A stretch of DNA of 64,000 nucleotides from 40CM-2-70-7 sp035505915 (GTDB lineage: Bacteria > Gemmatimonadota > Gemmatimonadetes > Gemmatimonadales > GWC2-71-9), in the NCBI GenBank assembly GCA_035505915.1, contig DATJQI010000005.1, forward strand, positions 21,311 to 85,310, given 5' to 3'. Within the stretch, counting starts at the first letter, position 1, and every line of letters begins with the position of its first letter. The translations under genes were made by a program, and so were the position numbers. This document shows, in pieces, positions 37,887 to 48,100 of the stretch. Below the pieces are notes generated by a model that worked only from the letters and a program-made list of their open reading frames with translations, had not been told where the DNA came from and searched no databases.

Positions 37887-39581
37887 TCAGAAGCTTCTCG
37901 CCAGGGTGAGGGTGAGGAACGACTCCTGAAACCCGGGCTGATTCCCGATGGCGCTGTACCGCGTGTGGCGGGCCTGCAGCGAGAGACGCGAATCCCAGAA
38001 GAGCGGATAGTCCATCTGGCCGGTGAGACCGAACACGTGCCGGCCGCTGCTGAAGGTCTGGGTCAGGGCCGCCGAGGTCCGGAGGGCGCCGGCGCGATAC
38101 TGGGCCCGCGCGCCCAGGTAGATGTTCCGCTGGGTGGCCGCGCCGGTGTTTTCGACGACCGCGAGCGACGCCGTCGGGGAAACCGAGAACGCCCGGGTCA
38201 GGGGGATCTGCACCGACGTCGCGAGGTTGTGAACCGTGACGCCCGGAATCTGGGTGATCACGTTGTCGTCGGCCGTATGCTGGAGCGCGTACGACAGGCT
38301 GATCGTCGACGGATGACCGAAGAGGCGGGACTGAATGGCCGCGTTGGTGGACAGTGCGAACGAGCGATTGTCGATCTTGAACGTGTCGACGGCGGCGTCG
38401 TTCGCGATGACGTTGCTCATCGCGGTGACGGACAGCGTGACGGTCCGGGACAGGAGCATCGCCGCGGTGCCCATCACGGCATCCCGGTCGGTGGTGGCCG
38501 CCTTCTGATGCAGGAGGTTGTCGTTCTGGTGCTGATACTGGCCCTGCAGCGTCAGCTGGCCGCGCAGAAGTCGGAGCGAGCCTCCGAGGTCGATCGCCCG
38601 GCGGTCGTTGATCAGGTACGCGAGCCCCAGGGAGGTGTATCCGGCGCCGACGTACTCGTAGCCGCCCCGGACGCTGGCCGGGCCGAGGTTGGCGTCGGCC
38701 TGGAGGTGGTACGCGTAGTCCCCCGACGTCGACAGCCGCAGTGGCATCAACGAGTTGAGGAAGGAGCCGGCGGTCACGCTGCCCGGATTCGCCAGCGGGC
38801 TCGTCTGATCCGCGGTGGTCAAGGCGCCCGCCGCCTCGGCCTTCACCGTCACCCGGCTCTGCCAGAGCTGCACCTGACCCCGGGTGCCCAGTACGAGGTT
38901 CTCCTGCGGCCGGGTCTCGACCTTGGGTCGGAGGGCCGGCGGGATGGTGTCGAGGAGTGCGGTGTCGTTCACCGCCGCGCCCAGGGACGAGGCGTCGTCC
39001 TTGGACTTGACGATCATCACGTCCACGAACGACGCGCCTTCCCGCCCCACCCCGACGGACGCGGCGAAGAGGTTCCGCTTGTAGGCGAAGTCGCCCAGCC
39101 CCCCGGAGACGGTCCGCTGGGATTGCCCACCCTGGAGTGAGAACCGGAAGAAGCCGGGGCGCAGGTCCACGCCCGCACCGCGCACCTGGGTGCCCTGGAC
39201 CGTGTAGTCCGAGTAGTTGTCCGTGAAATCGCCGAGATGGAACGTGGCCCAGCCGATGCGGGGATTGAGGCCGAGCTGGCCGATGTTCTGGCGGAGCTCG
39301 CTGCCCTCGGAAGAGAGGAGAACGCTCACCCCCACGTTGAACTGGCCGAAGAGCAGGAGGTTCGGCGACATCCCGATCTGCCAGGATTCACCGGGACGCC
39401 GCGACGCGATGCCGTTCACGCCGTAGAGCTGCTCCGTGAGCGTCATGTCGCCCGTGAAGCGCGCCGGCAGCCAGCCGGTACCGGACGCGGGAAGGCCCGG
39501 CGCCGGAGTCGGGGTCTGAGCCTGGCACGGGGCCGCGACGATCAGCCCGGCGGTCACGACCAGCGCGCACCGGACGTTCAC
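37887..39581 (-). CDS. Beta-barrel-like outer membrane protein of the giant-protein locus
   Basis: 564 residues from GTG 39579-39581. A signal peptide (CALVVTAGLIVAAPCQAQ) is followed by a long series of alternating amphipathic strands (for example IGWATFHLGDFTDNYSDYTV, VRGGYEYVGAGYTSLGLAYL) ending in FLTLTLARSF with a terminal Phe, which is the BAM recognition pattern. Roughly 20 or more strands are likely. The family is not one I can name. Its place between the Ig lipoprotein and the small repeat protein, all in GTGA/ATGA overlap, suggests an export channel or anchor for the giant protein. That is inference. Confidence 0.8.
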   Translation of the reverse strand: MNVRCALVVTAGLIVAAPCQAQTPTPAPGLPASGTGWLPARFTGDMTLTEQLYGVNGIASRRPGESWQIGMSPNLLLFGQFNVGVSVLLSSEGSELRQNIGQLGLNPRIGWATFHLGDFTDNYSDYTVQGTQVRGAGVDLRPGFFRFSLQGGQSQRTVSGGLGDFAYKRNLFAASVGVGREGASFVDVMIVKSKDDASSLGAAVNDTALLDTIPPALRPKVETRPQENLVLGTRGQVQLWQSRVTVKAEAAGALTTADQTSPLANPGSVTAGSFLNSLMPLRLSTSGDYAYHLQADANLGPASVRGGYEYVGAGYTSLGLAYLINDRRAIDLGGSLRLLRGQLTLQGQYQHQNDNLLHQKAATTDRDAVMGTAAMLLSRTVTLSVTAMSNVIANDAAVDTFKIDNRSFALSTNAAIQSRLFGHPSTISLSYALQHTADDNVITQIPGVTVHNLATSVQIPLTRAFSVSPTASLAVVENTGAATQRNIYLGARAQYRAGALRTSAALTQTFSSGRHVFGLTGQMDYPLFWDSRLSLQARHTRYSAIGNQPGFQESFLTLTLARSF

Positions 39582-40207
39582 TTGGCCGCTCCAAGCCGCT
39601 CTGTCACCTCGATCTCGTGGTCTGCGAGCACCCGGGACTCCGGCAGCCGGATGCGGAGACGCCGGATCTGATCGAGCAGGGCGTCGAGGGCTCCGGCCCC
39701 CTGCCCTTCCGCCAGGCGCTGGAGCGATCGGAAGGCCGAGTCGTCTTCCGGGGCAAGGTCCAGGGCGCGGGCGTATGCATCGAGCGCGTCCCGCGGCCGG
39801 CCCGCCCGTTCGAGGAGCCGTCCCCGAGCCCGCTGGAGCTCGGCATCCGCGGCGTCCCGCGCCAGGAGACGATCGACGAGCACCAGGGCGCCCGCGGTCT
39901 CGCCGTCGCGCTCCGCCAGGCGGGCCGCGTACCCGTCGAGCAGCGGGCTCCCGGGGAACGCCAGGCGCAGCTGCTGGAGCTCGGCGCCTCCCCACGAGGT
40001 CCGGAAGACCATCGTGTCGAGCGCCGGGCGGACCTCCGAGAGCAGATGGGCGGCGGTGGTGTCGCGCTTGGCCGCCCGCCGGGTCGTGAAGTGTTGCTCG
40101 GCCCGCTCCAGGGCGTTGAGCCCATCCCACACGCGACGGCGCAGCGCCTGACTCGTGGAATCCCCCGTCAGGAACGCGAGGGTGAGGAGCGTGACGACGG
40201 GGGTCAT
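39578..40207 (-). CDS. Small TPR/Sel1-like repeat protein
   Basis: 209 residues. The first residues are hydrophobic (PVVTLLTLAFLTG), perhaps a short signal or anchor. The rest is helical with TPR-like pairs (ERDGETAGALVLVDRLLARDAADAELQRARGRL, DALDAYARALDLAPEDDSAFRSL). It overlaps the barrel gene by GTGA and the Fn3 gene by ATGA. It may be a periplasmic assembly factor for the surface locus. Confidence 0.8.
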   Translation of the reverse strand: MTPVVTLLTLAFLTGDSTSQALRRRVWDGLNALERAEQHFTTRRAAKRDTTAAHLLSEVRPALDTMVFRTSWGGAELQQLRLAFPGSPLLDGYAARLAERDGETAGALVLVDRLLARDAADAELQRARGRLLERAGRPRDALDAYARALDLAPEDDSAFRSLQRLAEGQGAGALDALLDQIRRLRIRLPESRVLADHEIEVTERLGAAK

Positions 40208-42168
40208 CGGCTCGCCACCGGCGCCACGGGGCTCGGCGCCGACTCGTTCCCCGACCGGTCCACCGCGCGGACCGTGTAGTAGAACCCGGCACGGCCGGTC
40301 GAATCCGTGAAGACGAGGAGTGACGCTGGGGCGCGCGTGAGCTTGCGATACGCTCCGGTCGGGAGGCTCGAGCGGTACACGTTGTAGCCGACGAGCTCCA
40401 AGTCCACGACGCGCTCCCAGCGCACTTCGACGACCCCCGCCACGACCCGCGCCGCCGCCATCCGGGGTGCGGGCGGCGGGGTGAAATCCCGAAAGAGGAC
40501 GCTGTCGGCCCGTGGCGGGCTCACGTTCCCGGCGCTGTCGACGGCCGTCAGGCGATACGTGTAGCGCACGCCGTGCACCACCGCGGTATCCCGCCAGGAT
40601 CGCGCCGACGCCGGGAGGCGGTGGGTGGCGCGGGACCCGGTGTCCGCCGGGCCGCCCGCGCGCGTCACCGCGTAGGTCTGCACGTCCCGCGATCCGCTCG
40701 CCGACCAGGACACCTCGACGTATCGGCCCGCGACGTTCCGGGCGGTCACGGCGGAGGGCGGCGTCGGCGGCTGGTCGTCCGGAATCGTGATCCAGCCTTC
40801 GAGCGGGGCGGATTCATTGAAGGTGGAATCCAGCGCGGTCACCCGGATCAGGTACTTCGCGCCCGGAGTCAGCCCCCGTCCGGCCGTTCCCGAGTCGACG
40901 AACTGCGTGACGGTGAGCGGGCGCCCGGTGAGCCGTACGCCGGCGGATCCGGAGCCCCGGTAGACGTAATAGCCGCGGAAGTCCCCCGAGGTGGAGGGCC
41001 CCCACCGGGCCGTGATCCGGTGCCGGGACGTCGTCAGGACGAGCGCCGTGGGGGGCGGCGGCGGCGTGTGGTCGACCGGCAGGGCGTCGACGGGGTTGGA
41101 GGGAGCGCTGGCGTTGCCGCTCGAGTCGACCGCGATGATCCGGTAGAAGTACTGGTGCCCGCCCGGCACCGTGTCGGTCCAGACGGGGCGCCGCACCGGA
41201 ATGAGGGCGCGGTCCAGCCGCCGGAATCCCCGGCGGACGTCCGGGGACCGTTCGATGTGGTAGCCGGCAGCGTCGAGCTCGGGCGACATCCGCCACGTGA
41301 TGTCCACGACGTTGTTGCCGTTCCGCACCGCGAGCTCGACCGGAATGGCGGGAGGCGTGCGGTCCACCAGGTGTGCCGGAGCGGCGGCCGTCGGCGCGCT
41401 CTCCCGCCCCGCCAGGTCGACGGCGGTGATCTGATAGGCATAGGCACCGCCGGTGACGTCGCGGTCGACGTAAGAGAACGCCGCGCCGTTCGCGTCGTTG
41501 CGCAATACGGGGTTCGCCGTGATGCGGTGAACGGCTCCCCCGCCATCCGCGCGGTACACGTGGAACCCGATCGTGAAGTCCGTCGGGGCGCCGAGATAGG
41601 TGGGATACCGCCAGGCGACCCGGATTTCGTGATCGGCCCCGGTGGTGGCGAGCCCCGTGGGCGAGAGGGGCGCGACGTCGGCCACGTGGACCCGGCCGGT
41701 CCAGGAGCGCGTCGTTTCCTTGCCGTCCGCGCCCGTGAATACCACGCGGTACTCGTAGTCGGCGCCGCGAACGGCTCCCGCGTCGGCGTAGAGGCGGCCG
41801 AGGGCGGAGGCGGCGCGCCGGCTGACGAGCGTGAGCACGCCCGACGCGAACCGGTCGCTCCGGAGGCGGCGCATCAGCTCGTCTTCGTCGACCGCCCGGA
41901 CGGCCCGCAAGGCCAGCGGCAGGTCGGGGCCGAGGCGCCCCGCGAGCGCCGCGGGATCATCCGGTCCCGCCACGGGCGCGGCGGTCCGCTTCTCGAAACC
42001 GGCGGGGGTCGCGGTCACCGGCCGGCGGTACACGACGAACCCTCCGTCCGAGGGGACCTGCAGGACGTAGACCAGCACCGTGTCGCCCACCGGAACCAGC
42101 CGGACGGGGGACGCCGGTGCTTGCGCCAGGCCCGGGGCCGCGAGGCAGAGGAGCAGGAGCGCCCTCAC
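40204..42168 (-). CDS. Secreted multi-Fn3 protein
   Basis: 654 residues from GTG 42166-42168. A signal peptide (ALLLLCLAAPGLAQ) is followed by an N-terminal domain of about 190 residues and then about five fibronectin type III repeats whose borders read DxxPP or similar (VDRTPPAIP, VDHTPPPPP, PDDQPPTPP, FRDFTPPPAP). The repeats carry the YxxxAVDxSGNxS signature (RIIAVDSSGNAS, RLTAVDSAGNVS, TVRAVDRSGNES). The domains match the Fn3-like units at the C-terminus of the giant neighbour. Function unknown; probably a structural or adhesive partner. It overlaps the giant by GTGA. Confidence 0.85.
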   Translation of the reverse strand: MRALLLLCLAAPGLAQAPASPVRLVPVGDTVLVYVLQVPSDGGFVVYRRPVTATPAGFEKRTAAPVAGPDDPAALAGRLGPDLPLALRAVRAVDEDELMRRLRSDRFASGVLTLVSRRAASALGRLYADAGAVRGADYEYRVVFTGADGKETTRSWTGRVHVADVAPLSPTGLATTGADHEIRVAWRYPTYLGAPTDFTIGFHVYRADGGGAVHRITANPVLRNDANGAAFSYVDRDVTGGAYAYQITAVDLAGRESAPTAAAPAHLVDRTPPAIPVELAVRNGNNVVDITWRMSPELDAAGYHIERSPDVRRGFRRLDRALIPVRRPVWTDTVPGGHQYFYRIIAVDSSGNASAPSNPVDALPVDHTPPPPPTALVLTTSRHRITARWGPSTSGDFRGYYVYRGSGSAGVRLTGRPLTVTQFVDSGTAGRGLTPGAKYLIRVTALDSTFNESAPLEGWITIPDDQPPTPPSAVTARNVAGRYVEVSWSASGSRDVQTYAVTRAGGPADTGSRATHRLPASARSWRDTAVVHGVRYTYRLTAVDSAGNVSPPRADSVLFRDFTPPPAPRMAAARVVAGVVEVRWERVVDLELVGYNVYRSSLPTGAYRKLTRAPASLLVFTDSTGRAGFYYTVRAVDRSGNESAPSPVAPVASR

Positions 42169-45100
42169 GGAACCTTCTTCGCCGGGGACGGGAGCACCGG
42201 GATGACCGGGGGAGACGTGGGCTTCGTGATCGGTACCGAGAACGAGGTCACGCTGATCGTGCTTGGCGCTCCCGCCCCGTTCACGGAGCGAGCCTGCGCG
42301 TACAGCGTCACCCCCACCGGGACCGGCGGGAGCGTGATGGCCGTTCCGCCCGCCCCGGCCGCGACGGTGGTGAAGGACCAGGGGACGACGTCGGCCCCGG
42401 TCGCAGTGGTGCCGATCGCCCACTGCACGCCGGACAGCCCCGATTGCGGGTCGGCGGCGGCGGTCACCGTGAGCGTGGTGATGCCTCCGGCGGTCGACGC
42501 CGTCACCCCTGGATTCGGGGGCGCCGAGGCGTCGTAGAGCACCGGGCCGGACGCGACGTATGCCGCGATCTCTCCCTGCTGGTTCACGCCGCGGACATCC
42601 ACGTAGTACGTCTGCCCGTCGGTCAGCGGCGCGCCGGCGATCCGTGCCGCTCCTCCCGCGGCGCTCCAGTCGATGGCGGCCGCCGCCGGCCAGTCGCGGA
42701 CCACGGCGCCGGCCGCGGTCCGGACGCGGTACTGGTAGCCCTGCAGCCCCGTTTCCGGGTCGGTCGCCGGAGTGGTGACGAGGACCGAGAGCTGGCCCGG
42801 GAGCGCACCGGGACCGGCGCAGAACACGGGCGCGGTCGGAGGCGAGGGATCGGGCACGCGGAACGGCCCGTACACCAGGGGGGCGCTGACGCCGCCGGCG
42901 GCGTTCTGCGCCACCAGCATCACGTAGAACTGACTGGTGTAGTCGAGCGGACTACCCGACACGAGGATGGAACCGCCGCGCGTCAAGACCGGGATCCAGG
43001 ACCCGGAGAACACGGTGTCGGCGGAGCTTGTGGTGATATGATAGAAGTAGCCCGTGACACCCGACTCGTTGTCGGTGGCGTCGGGCCGGTTGAGGGTGAT
43101 CTGCGGTGCGGCGCCGGCCGGCCCGCTCTGGGGCGTCAGGGTTCCCGACCAGGGGGCGGAGGGGAGCGACAGCGTTCCCACCGCGAGGGGAATCACCGCC
43201 CCGGGGTACGGGGGCGCCGCCGTCGGGCACGCCGCATAGGTGGTGACCGTGGACACGAACGGGGTCGCCACGATGGGCTGCGCGAGGGCGGCTCCGGCCG
43301 CGAAGAAGGGCGGCGTCGGGTCGTACCGGAGCGGCATGGAGACGCCGGTGGCGGAGACCGCTCCCTGGCCGTTGGTGGCGCGCACCGCGACGTAGATCGG
43401 CTGGCCTGCCTTGAGCGTGATCTGGTCGAGCGTGCCGTCGGTCCGCCCGCCCACCGCGGTGAAGGGCTGGAGCACCGGGGTTCCCAGCACGGCCGGCGGG
43501 CTCACGACGGTACCCTTCGAGCCGGTGCCGCTCGTCCCGGTCGGGGTGGACCACACCGCGTACTCGTACTGCGCGACGCCGGATTCCGGATCGTCCGCCG
43601 ACCAGCTCACGGCCGCCGGAGACGGGCTGCTGGTCCAGGCCGCGATGGTCCCGGTGGCGTCGAGGTGCTCTCCGAGTCCCGGGAACGTGACGACGGGTGT
43701 GGAGGGCGGGGTGTTGTCGACCGTCGTGGAGCTTCCCCCGCTCACGGACGCATTCTGCGTCGAGGCCGGAGAGAAGGACAGCGCATACGACGTGCGCCCG
43801 ACGCCCAGGTACCCCGCCCCGCCGCGCACTCCCGCGAGAAACGTCCGCGACACGGTCGTCGCGGCCGTCGGATCGGGTGTGAACCGGTAGCTCGCGAGCG
43901 ACCCGCTCGCTCCGTTCGAGTACAGGCTGGGCGCGGTCGCGGTCGGATCGGCGTCCGCGAACTCGAACTCGTAGACCCCGCTGGGGTGCCATCCGGACCA
44001 CGTGAACAGCAGCTGCGCCGAGTACCGGTCCGACGTCACCGGCACGACCTGCACGCTGCTGATCCGCGGGACGGTCAGGTCCTGCGCCAGCTCCGCGCGG
44101 CGGGTTTGGAGGTAGGTGATGTCGAGCAGCGCGTCGACGGTGGACACCACCTGCTTCCCGCCCGGTGTCGTCTTGCCCAGCGAGGGAGGCATTCCGGAGG
44201 CCGCGGGCTGCGCCGGCACCGTGTCGGTCATCCGAGCGCGCAGGTACCGGTCGTACAAGTCGTACAGCACGCCGGTCGCCCGCGCTTGCACGGCGTACAG
44301 GCTGGCGAGGGATCCGGACAGCGCCGCGTGGCCCGACCGGATGGCCGCCAGGCGCTGCGTGGCGGCCTGCTGGGTCTGGGTGAACTGGGTGGTCGTATTG
44401 GCCAGGGCGTTCTGCATGCCGGACCAGGCCATCCCGAACCAGAGCTGGCGGCCGGCACTGTCTCCCTGGGCCTGGAGGAAGGGCCAGGGGTTCTGCGCAT
44501 TGACCGTGAGGGAGTCCTCGAAGGCTCCGACGAGGTCGACGCCCGCATAGTTGCCGAGGATCACGACCCGGGAGCTGTCGACGAACTTGAGCGCGGCGCT
44601 CCGATGATTCGAGCCCAGGGCCGCGTCCTTCGCCTTGATCCAGTCCGAATTCCACGCGCCCTGGTTGGACCCCAGGCTGTCGAGATAGGCGTGGTACCAG
44701 TCCCGCCGCCGGAGGAGAAGATCCGTCTGGGCCGCGAACTGGTGCTCCGCCTGGGACTCGACGGCGGCGTACGCGCCCACCAGCGCCGGGAGGCCCGCCG
44801 GGTCCCCGCTGGTCGTGGCCGATTGCACGGTCCCGAGGCCGCTCTCCACCGCCGCGATCTGCTGCCGGACCGCGAGATCCATGGCGTCCGCCCGCTGGCG
44901 GGCCTGGCTCAGGGCGCTCCGCTGGTTCTGCGCCGCCGACTCGTCGACCGTGAACGACGGCCCGCCGGTCGCGTTCAGCGTGTCGAGCGACGCGAAGGTG
45001 ACGCTGGTGACGGGGGATCCCCCGGGGACGCCGAGGGTCCCGGCGTTCTGGGCCGGGGGCTGGATGGACATCGCGAGGGCGCTGATGCGGCTCTGGACCT

Positions 45101-48100
45101 GCGTCTGGGAACCCTGGAGCGCCGAGATGGTCCGGGTCACGCTGTCGGTGAGCTGACGGATGAGCGTGGTGTCCCCGGGCGCGTTCTGGAGCGTGAGGAC
45201 CCCGAGGTACTTCGACCGGTAATCCGATTCGCCCGGCTGGGGGGCGTACTGGGACTCGAGGGTGTTCATCCCGGCCAGGTTGAGGATCATCCAGACGCTG
45301 TTCAGGCCCCCGGTGATGTGCTGATAGGCGGTGACGAGCTCCTGATTGGTCAGGGCCACCACGCCGGGGGTGACGGACGAGACCGCGGCGAGCGCGTTCT
45401 GCGTCTCTTGCTTGGCGGCGTTCATCGAATCGGCCACCGACTTCGCTTCGGCGATGGCGTCGAGAATGGACTGATCGGCGCCCAGCCCCGCTGACGCCTG
45501 GCCGTTCTGGAACTTGGCCCAGACCCATCCCTGCCAGCTCTGGCCGACGATGCTGGCCTGCAGGTCGGCGGCGGCGAAGATGTAGGGCGTGCCGTCGGTG
45601 AGAATGAGGGCGCCCTGCAGCGTGCCGGTCGCGCTCGCCAGGCCCCCCAGCACCGACGCGGACACGCCCAGCGACGTGTACCCGCCCCACGTGTTGTTCT
45701 TCCCCTCGTACCAGACCTGCGCGTCGATGGAGCCGTTGATGGTGAGCAGGGAGATGTCGTAGCTCGCCCCCACGTGGCTCTTGAGGTAGAACCCGGGGGG
45801 GCCCACGAAGAAGTCCGACGTGCCCTTGATGTAGTTGACGATGTTGATCGTGGAGCTGCCGAAGACGGCCCACGCGGTGTCGCTGTAGACGTAGAACGAC
45901 ACCGGGCCGCTTCCCGTCACGACGCCGTCGTAATTCACGTTGAAGTCCATGTTGCCGACGGCGGAGAGCGAGTGGAGCCCGATGCCGAGGTGGTGATTGC
46001 CGGTCAGATGGCCGTCCTGACCGAGGATCACCACCGTGCCGTCCATCAGGATCTGCGACGTGGAGATGGTCGTCAGCGACGTGCCGGTGATCACGCCCTG
46101 CAGGAATGAGACCTTCCCGTACATCATGACCGCGAACCGGGTGGTGTCGGCCCGGATGGTCATGCCCCCCGTCTGGGCCACGCCGGCGACCGACCGCACC
46201 AGGTCGATCCATTCGGGGCGCGGGTGCAGGAAGAAGCCGCCGCCCGCCCCGTCGAGCCGGATGTACGGCGTGATGTTGATGTTGAGGCCGTTCGCGGCGA
46301 GGAAGATCCCCATGCGGCTGGCCGTGTTGCCGTCCTTCTCGATGGCACCGACCACGACCCCGTCGTACTGGTAGATCTTGCCCTGTCCCCCGACCGCGAG
46401 CTGGAAGCCGGTCGCGGTATGGGTATAGGTGAGGTCGAGGTGGAGGTCGGCGAGATCCTCGATCTTCACGGCCGCGTTCTGGATGACCAGGTGAATGGAG
46501 TTGTCGGTCGCGCGATAGAACAGGAAGCGATCGACGCCGCCGGCCACCTCGTTGTTCTCGACCGAGAACGAGCCGCCGAAGGTCAAGTACGACTGCACGT
46601 TGACCACGGTGGTATCCGCCTTTCCCACCTGGGTGCCGGAGGGCGGCGTGGCCGAGACCAGGGTGAGGGAGGCGGGGCTGGGGCTGTATCCGAAGCCCGA
46701 GACCGCGAGCGTGATTTCATTCGCGACCGTGAAGCTGCCGCCGTCGACGCCGTCGGGCGGGAATTGCACGTCGCCCTTCGAGGTGATGACGAAGCCGTGG
46801 TAGTTGACGGACCCGGACACGTCTTCGACGTTCAGGCCCAGGCCTCCCGAGAGACTCACGGCGAACCCGGACTGCTGAGCCGGGAAGGACACATTGGTCA
46901 CGTCGATCTTCAGCACATCGAAATCGAAGGAGAACTCCTTCGCGATGGTGAGGTTGCCCCACCGCACGGAGCCGTCGAACCCGATCTGCAGACCGGGCTG
47001 CACCGCGCCGCCGGTGACGTCTCCGAGCGAGATCCGATTGTCCTCCTGGTTCTCGAGGTACAGGTCGGTGACGACCTGGACCGAGCTGTTGGCCTTGAGG
47101 TTCGCGAAATCGAGCGTGAGGCCCAGATACCGCAGGTGGACCGTCGCCACCGACCCCAGGGTGAAGTGAGTGGAGCTCGATCCCGTGAGGCCCTCGGGCT
47201 CGTCGATCACCGCGATCGTGGCACCACCCGACACGTGACCCTGCGCGTCGATCGAGAAGTTCGCTTTCTGCGGCCCGCCGGAATTCAGCGGCTCGGGGAG
47301 GGTGACCGAGATGTCGGTCCGGAGGGCGTTGTTCTGGATGAGCAGGTCGTCCACCGACAGCATGCTGTCGACCAGCACGATGGGCTTGGAGATGAGCGAT
47401 GCGCCCGCGAGGGAGATCTGGCCCCGGGTCGACACCTTGAAGCCGTAGAACCGCGACGTGTTGCCGAGGAAGGTCACGTCCCCCGAGAGCGTGAGTGACA
47501 GCGCTCCCTGGTCGCTTCCGAACGCGATGGCCGGATAGACGGTGGTGCCCCCCGCGGTGGAGTCCGCCAGGGCAAAAGTGGCGCCGAAGATCTGGAGCTG
47601 CTGTTGCCCGAGGCCCTGCACCGCCACCGTGGGGAACACCACGCCCCTGGTGCCCACTTTGAGGCCGGCGATGCTCACCGAAAGTGTCGGGCTGATGCTG
47701 GGCACGGTCAGCACACCCGAGAGCGTGAGGGTGAACTGCTGGGCGTCCGCCGTGAGCTGGAAGGCCGGAGAGGAACCGATCGCCTGGGGGGCGAACTGCG
47801 CCACCGCGATCGGCAGCGTGGGCAAGCCTTGCGAGGCGTCGACCCCGAACGAAAACCCTTGCGCCGACGCGCTTCCGGTCCAGGGGACCGGGACCGGGGC
47901 CTGCCCGTCCGGGGCGAAGAGCGCGGACGACAGGTGCCCCTTCAGCGCGAAGGAGCCGGTGCCCCCGCCGGTGTTGAACTGCAGGAGGGCCCCATCCACC
48001 GCCACCACCAGCGTGTCGTTCAGGAAGGATTGAGAGGCGATGGGCTGCGTGGACGTGTTGCCCTGGATGTAGCTGCCCAGCCGGACCTCACCCGACAGGC

